Notes: generated from the sequence alone by a model not told the origin. 11,484 bases of DNA from an uncultured Clostridia bacterium (GCA_937891595.1 CALATF010000024.1:1-11484), one strand, 5' to 3'; numbered from the stretch's first letter, positions 1-6,330 are shown. Program-made: numbers and translations.

Positions 1-1
1 T

Positions 2-331
2 ATTATGCCAATGTCTATTGCTCCATATAAAGTTCATATAGCTCCTTTAAGGTTAGATAATGATCTTGTAAAAGCTAAATCATTTGAGCTATATAATAAG
101 TTAAAATCATTAAAAATAGAAACTTTGATAGATGATAGAGATTGTATGCCAGGTATAAAATTTGCCGATGCAGATTTAATGGGCATGCCTATTAGGGTTG
201 TAATTAGCCCAAGAAGTTTAGAAAATAATCAAGCAGAAATTAAAATAAGAAGAACAGGCGAAACTATTATGGCTGACTTAAGTTCTGTTGTAGAAACAAT
301 TTTACAATATATTAATAAACAAGATATTTAA
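2..331 (+). CDS. proS: Prolyl-tRNA synthetase, C-terminal anticodon-binding domain (5' truncated by window edge)
   Basis: The protein is the C-terminal HGTP anticodon-binding domain of a class II prolyl-tRNA synthetase, the cytoplasmic enzyme that charges tRNA-Pro with proline. The window opens inside the gene; the frame is already open at base 2, so the ATG at 5 is an internal Met and not the start. Recognisable family segments are MPMSIAPYKVHI, then LIDDRD, then GIKFADADLMGMPIRVVISPRSL, then IKIRRTGE near the end. These fit the bacterial-type ProRS (in E. coli the matching stretches read MPxxIAPF, LLDDRxxRPGVxFAD and LIGIP). The catalytic motifs 1-3 must lie upstream, outside the window. 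The gene ends with TAA and is followed by a hairpin terminator, so it appears to be the last gene of its transcript. The family call is confident; only the extent of the missing part is unknown. Confidence 0.95.
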   Translation: MMPMSIAPYKVHIAPLRLDNDLVKAKSFELYNKLKSLKIETLIDDRDCMPGIKFADADLMGMPIRVVISPRSLENNQAEIKIRRTGETIMADLSSVVETILQYINKQDI

Positions 332-371
332 TTATAAAATATTTTAATAAATTATATATTTATATTTTAAT

Positions 372-406
372 AAAAAACCTCATATATTTAATTATGAGGC
401 TTTTTT
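372..406 (+). terminator. Rho-independent terminator after proS
   Basis: A 7-bp perfect stem, CCTCATA (378-384) with TATGAGG (393-399), has an 8-nt loop. It is flanked by A6 (372-377) and T6 (401-406), which can extend the stem past a bulged C400. The next gene's ATG begins at 407, directly after the T-run, and the GAGG of the 3' arm (396-399) is its only visible Shine-Dalgarno candidate. Confidence 0.85.
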
Positions 407-1009
407 ATGAAAATTATAATTCGGCAAACTAAAGAAAATAATAATAAACCAAATAAAAACAGAGAGTACATAAAATGGATAACAAGAATAAGTACTTTGG
501 CTTTCTTTTTGTCGTTATTTCTTAGTTTATTTTCAGAAATGATGTTAGTAAAAAGCAGGATATTTGTAGCGGTTGTGCTTCTTTTTATTTTTACTTTCTT
601 AAATGTTATATCAGATATGATAGGATTGGCAATAACGGCTTGTCAAATTGAAGAATTAAAAAAAGAAAAAATAGAAAAGCATTTATTTGAGAAATGTATG
701 TTTTTAATTAAAAACTCTGACAAAGTATCGTCTTTATTATGTGATGTTGTTGGCGATATAAGTGGTATATTGTGTGGAGCGAGTGGTACTATGATTGCTA
801 TGATAATTTCTTCTTTTTTTAATTTTCAGGGATTTAATATTTTAATTGTTGCACTGGTAAGCTCTTTTATTGCTGGAATAACAGTGCTGTTTAAAGCGAT
901 AGCTAAAAGGTACGCAATAGAAAATTCTTTAAAAATAGTAAAAAATACTGCAAAAATAACCATATATAATACAAAGTTTTTTAAAATATTTAAAAATAAT
1001 AAAAGATAA
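407..1009 (+). CDS. Small CorB/CNNM-like integral membrane protein of unknown function
   Basis: A 200-residue protein with a basic, Asn/Lys-rich N-terminus and about four hydrophobic segments (roughly residues 26-43, 51-75, 113-135 and 142-165). Two conserved-looking stretches, DKVSSLLCDVVGDISGILCGASG (about 105-127, written here as two adjoining parts DKVSSLLCDVVG and DISGILCGASG) and FKAIAKRYAIENSLKIV (162-178), resemble small clostridial proteins annotated as CorB-like Mg/Co transporters or DUF21/CNNM-type proteins. That match is from memory. It has no CBS domains or transporter-associated domain, so it corresponds only to a membrane core and transport is unproven. The ATG at 407 abuts the proS terminator, and the only Shine-Dalgarno candidate is GAGG at 396-399, seven bases upstream and inside the hairpin arm. 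No clear own promoter was recognised. The frame is intact and composition is like its neighbours, so it looks like a real gene. Confidence 0.7.
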   Translation: MKIIIRQTKENNNKPNKNREYIKWITRISTLAFFLSLFLSLFSEMMLVKSRIFVAVVLLFIFTFLNVISDMIGLAITACQIEELKKEKIEKHLFEKCMFLIKNSDKVSSLLCDVVGDISGILCGASGTMIAMIISSFFNFQGFNILIVALVSSFIAGITVLFKAIAKRYAIENSLKIVKNTAKITIYNTKFFKIFKNNKR

Positions 1010-1060
1010 AGTAATATTGAATATTTATAAAATATAGATATTTATTTTTATTATGCATTT

Positions 1061-1119
1061 TGCATAAATATAAATTTATAAATGAATAATTATGCATAAT
1101 GCCGTTGCATAATTATAAA
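1061..1119 (+). promoter_or_regulatory. Three ARG-box-like operators in phase upstream of argR
   Basis: The central box TGAATAATTATGCA (1083-1096) matches 13 of 14 positions of the well-known ArgR operator core TGAATWWWWATTCA. Flanking weaker boxes TGCATAAATATAAA (1061-1074) and TGCATAATTATAAA (1106-1119) match 11 of 14. Starts are 22 and 23 bp apart, about two helical turns, as expected for an ArgR hexamer binding paired boxes. The region also holds strong dyads: TTATGCA-TTT-TGCATAA (1051-1067), the palindrome ATTATGCATAAT (1089-1100), and an 11-bp inverted repeat (1086-1096 with 1106-1116). The third box overlaps the -35 element, so autorepression of argR by ArgR-arginine is inferred. Confidence 0.7.
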
Positions 1120-1133
1120 TAAAAATGTATAAT
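1105..1133 (+). promoter_or_regulatory. Sigma-A-type promoter of argR
   Basis: The -35 is TTGCAT (1105-1110), followed by a 17-bp spacer and a consensus -10 TATAAT (1128-1133). Transcription is expected to start near 1140, giving a leader of about 38 nt with AGGAGAA (1164-1170) as ribosome-binding site. The -35 lies inside an ARG-box-like operator. Confidence 0.75.
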
Positions 1134-1177
1134 CAAGATGTCGATTTGAATAACCTTATACATAGGAGAATGACTTT

Positions 1178-1633
1178 ATGGCTAGAAGTTCAAGACAATC
1201 AAAGATTTTGGAAATTATAACTACTTATGAGATAGAAACGCAAGAAGACTTAGTTTCTATATTAAAAGAACAAAATTTTGAAGTTACTCAAGCAACTATT
1301 AGTAGAGATATTAAAGAATTAGGTTTAATTAAAATTCTTTCAAATGAAACAGGTAAATATAAATATGCTTTTGCAGATTCATCTAACCAAATATCAAACA
1401 AATACATATTTTTATTAAAAGAAGTGGTAATTTCAATTAAGTCTTTGAAGAACTTTTTAGTTATTCGTACTCTTAAGGGTTTTGCAAGTGCTATTTGTTC
1501 TATGATAGATAAATTTAATATTGAAGACTTAATGGGGTGTGTTAACGGTGAAGATACAGTTATGTTATTATTTTCAAACATAGAACATTCTGAACGTGCT
1601 TTAAATAAATTAGAAAATATAATAAATTCATAA
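1178..1633 (+). CDS. argR: Arginine repressor ArgR (AhrC family)
   Basis: ArgR is a hexameric, arginine-sensing DNA-binding protein that represses arginine biosynthesis and, in Bacillus, activates catabolism. At 151 residues it has the normal family length. Residues 5-50 form the winged helix-turn-helix, with TQEDLVSIL and the recognition segment VTQATISRDIKELGLIK intact. Residues about 90-150 are the trimerisation and arginine-binding domain, including NFLVIRTLKG and the corepressor motif NGEDT (123-127). This motif is usually GDDT, so the first Asp is Glu125 here while Asp126 is kept; that should still bind arginine but is worth noting. The start is fixed by AGGAGAA eight bases upstream. 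The gene sits directly before recN, the classic Firmicutes arrangement, but a terminator separates them. ARG-box-like operators upstream suggest autoregulation. Confidence 0.96.
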   Translation: MARSSRQSKILEIITTYEIETQEDLVSILKEQNFEVTQATISRDIKELGLIKILSNETGKYKYAFADSSNQISNKYIFLLKEVVISIKSLKNFLVIRTLKGFASAICSMIDKFNIEDLMGCVNGEDTVMLLFSNIEHSERALNKLENIINS

Positions 1634-1656
1634 AAAATATTTATTTTAATAAATCA

Positions 1657-1689
1657 AACAGCCTTTATAAATATAAAGGTTGTTTTTTT
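1657..1689 (+). terminator. Rho-independent terminator after argR
   Basis: AACAGCCTTTATA (1657-1669) pairs with TATAAAGGTTGTT (1672-1684), with one G-U pair. In practice this gives a stem of about 12 bp closed by a 4-nt loop (1669-1672), followed by T7 (1683-1689). The 3' arm and T-run also supply the -35 hexamer TTGTTT (1680-1685) of the recN promoter. Confidence 0.9.
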
Positions 1690-1708
1690 AATAAAAATTT
1701 GCTATATT
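1680..1708 (+). promoter_or_regulatory. Promoter of recN, predicted to give a leaderless transcript
   Basis: The -35 TTGTTT (1680-1685) is followed by a 17-bp spacer and an extended -10, TG-C-TATATT (1700-1708). With standard geometry (+1 seven bases after the last -10 base) transcription starts at 1715, which is the A of the recN ATG. No Shine-Dalgarno sequence is visible between the T-run and the ATG, which agrees with a leaderless mRNA. No LexA-type operator (GAAC-N4-GTTC) is seen. Confidence 0.65.
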
Positions 1709-1714
1709 TTTTAT

Positions 1715-3412
1715 ATGTTAAAATGTTTAGAAATTAAAAATGTAGCTTTGATTGATAATTTAAACATAAATTTTTTTCAAGGTTTAAATGTGTTAAGTGG
1801 TGAAACAGGTGCTGGAAAAAGTATAATTATAGACGCACTTAATTTTGTAATAGGCTCAAAAGCTAATAAATCTCTTATTAAACAAGGTCAAGAAGTTATG
1901 AAAGTGACTGCAGTTTTTACTGCGCCTTTTTCTGATTATGTTATTAAAATACTCAATGAATATGATATCGAAGTTGAAGATGATTTAATAATATCAAGAA
2001 AGATGACTATTGATGGTAAAAGCGATATTAAAGTAAATGGCAGTACAGTAACGGCATCAATGCTTAAAAATATTACTTCTCATTTAATTGATATACATGG
2101 ACAACATGAACATCAAAGATTATTAAAAGATAAATATCATTTACAAATTATAGATTCTTTTGTTAAAAACAAAGAATTATTCAGCGAATATAACTCTAAC
2201 TTAACAAAGTTAAAAGATATACAAAACCAAATTAAAAACCTAAATGGTTCTGCTGAAAATCAAGAAAGAATGTTAGATTTATTGAATTATCAAATATTAG
2301 AAATAGAGAATGCAAAACTTAAGCCGGGCGAAGATGATGACTTGTTGCAAAGAAAAATATTAATGGAAAGTTCTGAAAAGATTTATGATTCTATAAATAC
2401 GGCAATAAATGAACTAGATAGCCAAAGTTCTTTACTTGCAAATATTAAAAGAGCTCATTCGCTTATTTCTAACATTGTTAAGTTTGATGAATCATTAATA
2501 GAAATTTCCTCAAGACTTGATAGTACTAAATATGAATTAGTTGACATTATCGAAACTTTAAAAGATAAAAAAGAGAATTGTACCTTTAACCAAAGTGAAT
2601 TTGACGAAATTGATGAAAGATTAGATAAAATTAAAATTCTTAAGAAAAAATATGGCGCTACTATTGAAGATATTTTATTGTTTTTAAAAAAAGCAAAAGA
2701 AGATTATGATGACATTTTAAATAGTAAAGATAAACTTCAATTTTTATTAAAACAGAAAGAGCAAATATTATTAAATTTATATTCCCAAGCTTTAAACATT
2801 AGTAAAATTAGAAAAGAGATTGCTGTCAATTTTGAAAATGATGTTAAAAACCAGCTAAATGATTTGGGAATGAAAAATTCAAAATTTAAAGTAGAATTTT
2901 GCAATCTTCCAAATGTAGACGAATGTGAAAGTTTATTTAAAACAAGCGGGTTGGATGATGTCAGATTTTTATTTTCTGCAAATGCAGGTCAAAATTTAAA
3001 ACCATTATCTGAAATAATATCAGGCGGTGAGGCTAGTAGATTTATGCTTGCTCTTAAAAATATTTTATCCGCTGTTGACAATATAAGCTGTATGATATTT
3101 GATGAAATTGATACTGGTATTAGCGGAGATATGGGATATAAAGTTGCATGTAAATTAGCAAATATTTCAAAAACATGTCAAATAATGTCCGTATCGCATT
3201 TGCCACAAATTTGTGCTATGGCTGACTGTAATATAAAAATATCTAAGTATGTTCAAGATGATTCTACAAATGTAAAAGCTACTTTATTAAACGATAAAGA
3301 AATATTAGAGGAAATTTCTCGTTTATCCGGTGGAAGTAATGATAGTATAGTTTCTTTAAATCATGCTCAAGAGTTAAAAAATAGATGTAACGCATATAAA
3401 AGTAAAGTTTAA
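1715..3412 (+). CDS. recN: DNA repair protein RecN
   Basis: RecN is an SMC-like ATPase of the cytoplasm that binds DNA ends and supports recombinational repair of double-strand breaks. At 565 residues it has normal length. The N-terminal ATPase half carries LNVLSGETGAGKSIIIDAL with the Walker A motif GETGAGKS (29-36). A charged coiled-coil region occupies about residues 150-360. The C-terminal half has the ABC signature SGGE (436-439), Walker B with FDEIDTG (Asp463, Glu464) and the conserved VSHLPQICAMAD. All ATPase elements are present. The ATG at 1715 gives the family-typical N-terminus, yet has no Shine-Dalgarno sequence; a promoter upstream predicts transcription starting at the ATG itself. 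It lies between argR and spoIVB, as in Bacillus and Clostridium, and has its own terminator. Confidence 0.97.
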   Translation: MLKCLEIKNVALIDNLNINFFQGLNVLSGETGAGKSIIIDALNFVIGSKANKSLIKQGQEVMKVTAVFTAPFSDYVIKILNEYDIEVEDDLIISRKMTIDGKSDIKVNGSTVTASMLKNITSHLIDIHGQHEHQRLLKDKYHLQIIDSFVKNKELFSEYNSNLTKLKDIQNQIKNLNGSAENQERMLDLLNYQILEIENAKLKPGEDDDLLQRKILMESSEKIYDSINTAINELDSQSSLLANIKRAHSLISNIVKFDESLIEISSRLDSTKYELVDIIETLKDKKENCTFNQSEFDEIDERLDKIKILKKKYGATIEDILLFLKKAKEDYDDILNSKDKLQFLLKQKEQILLNLYSQALNISKIRKEIAVNFENDVKNQLNDLGMKNSKFKVEFCNLPNVDECESLFKTSGLDDVRFLFSANAGQNLKPLSEIISGGEASRFMLALKNILSAVDNISCMIFDEIDTGISGDMGYKVACKLANISKTCQIMSVSHLPQICAMADCNIKISKYVQDDSTNVKATLLNDKEILEEISRLSGGSNDSIVSLNHAQELKNRCNAYKSKV

Positions 3413-3418
3413 AAATAT

Positions 3419-3456
3419 AATCTAGAAGAAATTACATTTTTTTCTAGATTTTTTTT
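3419..3456 (+). terminator. Rho-independent terminator after recN
   Basis: AATCTAGAA (3419-3427) pairs with TTCTAGATT (3442-3450). The stem extends inward by G-U and three A-T pairs to about 13 bp with a 6-nt loop, followed by a T-run through 3456. It starts seven bases after the recN stop codon and separates recN from spoIVB. Confidence 0.9.
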
Positions 3457-3493
3457 ACATATTTTTTTGTAAATCTTTTAAACTAAAATTATT

Positions 3494-4744
3494 ATGACTT
3501 TGCAAAAAAAAAGTAGTAAAAGTAAATATATATTTATATTAATTGTTATTGTTGCAATTTTTTTTGTATGCATTAACATTCCTTTTGCAAAAATAATTGA
3601 TTTTTCTAACAATGCAATAATGACTATGTCAGACTTAAATCAAGTCCAAAACAATAAAATATTTGGCCCTTTCATATTTTTAAAAATTAAAAATAATTAT
3701 ACGTCAGTTTCTATAGATAAAAATAAAAACATTGTTAGTGAGCCTGAAATTATATTTAAACTTTTTAATCTAATACCATTTAAATCTCAAAAAGTAAAAA
3801 TTATAAAAGATGATAAGGTTTTAGCTGGTGGTAACGCAATCGGACTAGTTTTAAAAACAGAGGGGGTTTTAGTAATAGGTAGTAGCCCTATAACTACAAT
3901 AGATGGTGAAAAAGATGTATTAAATGATGGTTTACTCCAAATAGGTGATACAATAACTCAAATTGAAAACGAAACCATTGAAGAAGTCTCAAGTATTTCA
4001 AAAATAATAAATAAGGAAGAAAATAAAAATAGAGAACTTGTTGTTAAAGGAATTCGTAAAAATAAAGAATTTACTGCAAGACTAAAACCAAGTTATGATG
4101 TTAAAAGTCAAACATATAAATTAGGAGTTTGGGTAAGAGATGATGCTTCCGGAGTTGGAACATTAACTTTTATTAATTCAAATAATAGATTTGGAGCTCT
4201 TGGACATCCTATATGTGATAGTGATACAAAATCTGTTATAGATTTAAAAGAAGGTAAAGTATATAATTGTTCTATCCTAGGGGTTAACAAAGGCACTCCT
4301 GGAAATCCTGGAGAATTAAGGGGTTTATTTATGCAAGGTAAAAATGAGCAAGGCCTTGTTGAAAAAAACAACAATTACGGAGTTTTTGGGGAAATTAGTA
4401 ATAAAAGCAACCTACTTGAAGAATTGCAGGAAGTGGAAGTGGGGAGCAGAGTTCTTGTTAAACCAGGCAAAGCTCAAATAAGATGTTGTATAGATGGAAA
4501 TAAAGTTGAAACTTTTGATATAGAGATAATAAAAACTAATTATCAAAATTATTCTAATGATAAAAGTATGGTTATAAGAGTAATAGATGATAGATTAATA
4601 GAAAAAACGGGTGGTATAGTGCAAGGCATGAGTGGTAGCCCTATTATTCAAAATGGTAAGCTGATAGGGGCTGTAACACATGTTTTTGTGAATGATCCTA
4701 CCAAGGGTTTTGGTGTTTATATAGATTGGATGCTTAATCAGTAA
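3494..4744 (+). CDS. spoIVB: SpoIVB, stage IV sporulation serine peptidase (S55 family)
   Basis: In Bacillus, SpoIVB is made in the forespore and secreted across its inner membrane, where it cleaves SpoIVFA and so triggers the SpoIVFB-dependent activation of sigma-K. The 416-residue protein has one N-terminal membrane segment (about 12-34), a PDZ domain (about 115-200), and a trypsin-like peptidase domain. The family blocks VRDDASGVGTLTF, GALGHPI, GNPGELRG and GGIVQGMSGSPI are all present. The triad is complete: His238 in GALGHP, Asp365 in VIDDRL and Ser380 in GMSGSP, each two residues from the Bacillus positions 236, 363 and 378. The ATG is the first after an in-frame stop at 3479 but has no Shine-Dalgarno sequence. 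TAAAAT at 3484-3489 could be a -10 element, but its -35 is poor and no convincing sigma-F or sigma-G promoter was found. It lies between recN and spo0A as usual. Confidence 0.96.
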   Translation: MTLQKKSSKSKYIFILIVIVAIFFVCINIPFAKIIDFSNNAIMTMSDLNQVQNNKIFGPFIFLKIKNNYTSVSIDKNKNIVSEPEIIFKLFNLIPFKSQKVKIIKDDKVLAGGNAIGLVLKTEGVLVIGSSPITTIDGEKDVLNDGLLQIGDTITQIENETIEEVSSISKIINKEENKNRELVVKGIRKNKEFTARLKPSYDVKSQTYKLGVWVRDDASGVGTLTFINSNNRFGALGHPICDSDTKSVIDLKEGKVYNCSILGVNKGTPGNPGELRGLFMQGKNEQGLVEKNNNYGVFGEISNKSNLLEELQEVEVGSRVLVKPGKAQIRCCIDGNKVETFDIEIIKTNYQNYSNDKSMVIRVIDDRLIEKTGGIVQGMSGSPIIQNGKLIGAVTHVFVNDPTKGFGVYIDWMLNQ

Positions 4745-4779
4745 AAATTATAAAATTAATTATATTGCCATTTTCAACA

Positions 4780-4857
4780 ATTTTGTACAAAATAATTTAA
4801 AATATCAAAATTTTGTAAAAAAATATTAAAAAACATTTTGTTCTCTTTTTATTTTGT
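4780..4857 (+). promoter_or_regulatory. Four ATTTTGT motifs and a palindrome upstream of spo0A
   Basis: The heptamer ATTTTGT occurs at 4780-4786, 4810-4816, 4835-4841 and 4851-4857. The first lies in the perfect 14-bp palindrome ATTTTGTACAAAAT (4780-4793). Candidate sigma-A elements follow: TTGTTC (4838-4843), 16 bp, TAGACT (4860-4865); or TTGTGT (4854-4859), 17 bp, TATAAA (4877-4882). The second would start inside the ribosome-binding site and is less likely. No sigma-H promoter or perfect 0A box (TGTCGAA) was recognised. Regulatory function is inferred from the repetition only. Confidence 0.35.
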
Positions 4858-4900
4858 GTTAGACTATGGATACACATATAAAAGGAGAGTTTAATTAGTT

Positions 4901-5617
4901 ATGATCAAAAAATCTATAGCTATATTTTATTCGGAATCTGCTAATTCAAATTTAGGTTTTATTGTAAAAGGCTTATTGAATGAAAATGATTACTATACAA
5001 TATATTTAAAAGACCTAGATGATGTTTTGTTAAAAAAATTTTCCCAAGTAAACTTTTTAATTTTAGATTTAATAGATAATAATTTAGATGATAAATCTTA
5101 CCACTTAATTAATAAATTATTTCAAGAGGGTTTCATAAAAAGATTGCTTGTAATTAAAGCTAATAATAATGCTAATAAGTTTAGTAGCAATATTTGCGTT
5201 GATTATAATGAAAATATTAAATTGAATTTATCTAACAAAATAAAGGAAATTTTATCTATGAAGGTGGAGGAAAGAAAAATCTATGATTCTTCTTGGGTGA
5301 AAATAATAGGTGAATTTCTTATTCAAATGGGATTTTCTTTAAAGCATGAGGGTTATTCAATTATGATTGATGCAATAATTTATATTTTATCAAATGATTG
5401 TATTGTTAAGAAGTTAAATAAGGATTTATATGTCTATTTAGCTAATAAATATAATAAAAAGATATCATGTGTTGAAATGAATATAAGAAAATCTATTAAA
5501 ATGGCATATGAGCGGGGTAAAAACTTTCCATTTGAATATTGTCCAACTAATAAAGAATTTATTACCTATGCTACAACTGAATTATATGACAAAATTTTTG
5601 TAAAAAAAGTAATATAA
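4901..5617 (+). CDS. spo0A: Spo0A-like sporulation regulator with degenerate receiver domain
   Basis: Spo0A is the master transcription factor for entry into sporulation, normally activated by phosphorylation of a receiver domain. The C-terminal effector domain (about 130-238) is clear: MGFSLKHEGYSIMIDAI, then the DNA-recognition region CVEMNIRKSIKMAYERG (190-206), then PTNKEFITY. The receiver (about 5-118) is degraded. Phosphoacceptor Asp56 survives in FLILDLIDNNLD, but the acidic pair Asp10-Asp11 is Glu12-Ser13, and the invariant Lys of the ILKPFD motif is replaced (ICVDYNEN, 98-105). It has 238 residues against 267 in B. subtilis, mostly from a shorter receiver and linker. The start follows an in-frame stop at 4892; AAAGGAGAG (4881-4889) leaves about 13 nt to the ATG, longer than usual. 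Position after spoIVB fixes the identity. Whether it is phosphorylated normally is uncertain. Confidence 0.88.
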   Translation: MIKKSIAIFYSESANSNLGFIVKGLLNENDYYTIYLKDLDDVLLKKFSQVNFLILDLIDNNLDDKSYHLINKLFQEGFIKRLLVIKANNNANKFSSNICVDYNENIKLNLSNKIKEILSMKVEERKIYDSSWVKIIGEFLIQMGFSLKHEGYSIMIDAIIYILSNDCIVKKLNKDLYVYLANKYNKKISCVEMNIRKSIKMAYERGKNFPFEYCPTNKEFITYATTELYDKIFVKKVI

Positions 5618-5634
5618 TAAGAAGATTATTAATA

Positions 5635-5673
5635 ACTATTTATAAGGAGATAGTTTGTAAATAGTCGAATTTT
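5635..5673 (+). promoter_or_regulatory. Leader hairpin and distant ribosome-binding site before spoIIM-like gene
   Basis: ACTATTTA (5635-5642) and TAAATAGT (5658-5665) form a perfect 8-bp inverted repeat. Its 15-nt loop holds the only good Shine-Dalgarno sequence, AAGGAG (5644-5649). The ATG is at 5674, 24 nt beyond it, with an in-frame TAG at 5662. The loop also contains TTG at 5655 followed at once by TAA, a possible start-stop pair at proper distance from the Shine-Dalgarno. AGTCGAA (5663-5669) matches 6 of 7 bases of the 0A box TGTCGAA. All functional meaning is inference. Confidence 0.4.
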
Positions 5674-6294
5674 ATGTCTTTAATAAAATCTAAATATTTA
5701 TTTTTTGATAACATAAAAAGGTTCTTTTCTTTAAATAAAAAGACTGCTTTAATAGTTTCTTCAATTATTTTAATTTGTTTATTTACAGGTTTTTTTTGTG
5801 CCGTTAAAACCGGAAATGAATTTGAATTAAGTCAAATACAAAATTTTTTATTAAGAAAATATTTAAGTAATAATATTTCTGTTTTTGTATTTTTATTTTT
5901 AAATATATTATTTTTATTTTTAACCTTATTTTTAATATTTTGTCTTTCTTTTTTAAGAGGCATTTCTGCTTTTTTAGTAATATCTTTTTTAATATATATT
6001 AGCTTTCAAACCGGGTTAGATGTTTGTATTATTTTATCTTGTTTAGGTTTAATTAAAGGTGTGATATTTACTTTTTTAATATTGTTGCCTTTTAAATTTA
6101 CCACGTTGTTTTTACTATTTTTATTTTCATTAAGGTTAATATTTTTTAATAAACAATTAAGTAAATATGGTAATTGTTATGTAAGGGAGCATGAATTTAA
6201 AATTTTATTATTCTTTTTTATAATAATTTCTATTTTGTTAATTATTCAAATAGTTTTAATTATTGCTTTATCAAAATTTTTTATTTTTATTTAA
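5674..6294 (+). CDS. spoIIM: SpoIIM-like multi-pass sporulation membrane protein
   Basis: SpoIIM is the integral membrane part of the SpoIIDMP complex, which degrades septal peptidoglycan and drives engulfment of the forespore. The 206 residues (B. subtilis SpoIIM has about 214) are extremely hydrophobic, with five to six membrane segments at roughly 24-43, 68-91, 95-112, 116-138, 141-157 and 177-200. The motif LSFLRGISAF (91-100) and the LLPF turn near 137-140 resemble the RG-containing loop and LP turn of the SpoIIM/DUF95 family, but identity is low. The strongest support is position: between spo0A and punA-dacF, where spoIIM lies in related genomes. ATG at 5674 is the only Met in the first 90 residues, but it is poorly placed relative to the Shine-Dalgarno sequence. 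Composition is very Phe/Leu/Ile-rich. It could instead be an unrelated membrane protein of the same size. Confidence 0.58.
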   Translation: MSLIKSKYLFFDNIKRFFSLNKKTALIVSSIILICLFTGFFCAVKTGNEFELSQIQNFLLRKYLSNNISVFVFLFLNILFLFLTLFLIFCLSFLRGISAFLVISFLIYISFQTGLDVCIILSCLGLIKGVIFTFLILLPFKFTTLFLLFLFSLRLIFFNKQLSKYGNCYVREHEFKILLFFFIIISILLIIQIVLIIALSKFFIFI

Positions 6295-6330
6295 TTTTTT
6301 TAAAAAATTGTAGTAAAAAAAAAATTAATG

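Noticed and set aside
5..7. ATG at 5 as a true start of a 108-residue gene
   Set aside because: The frame is open through the window edge and the protein is the end of ProRS; this Met is internal.
1139..1145. TGTCGAT as a functional 0A box near the argR start of transcription
   Set aside because: One mismatch to TGTCGAA, a single site, and no known reason for Spo0A to control argR.
1288..1581. Minus-strand open frame of 97 codons inside argR
   Set aside because: It lies wholly within argR on the opposite strand, has no ribosome-binding site and shows no family resemblance; argR has full-length conserved motifs.
4108..4374. Minus-strand open frame of 88 codons inside spoIVB
   Set aside because: It overlaps the catalytic region of SpoIVB, which is fully conserved; no independent support.
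6292..6309. AATTTTTTTAAAAAATT as a terminator after the SpoIIM-like gene
   Set aside because: Pure A-T self-complementarity with almost no loop and no G-C pairs; common by chance in this composition.
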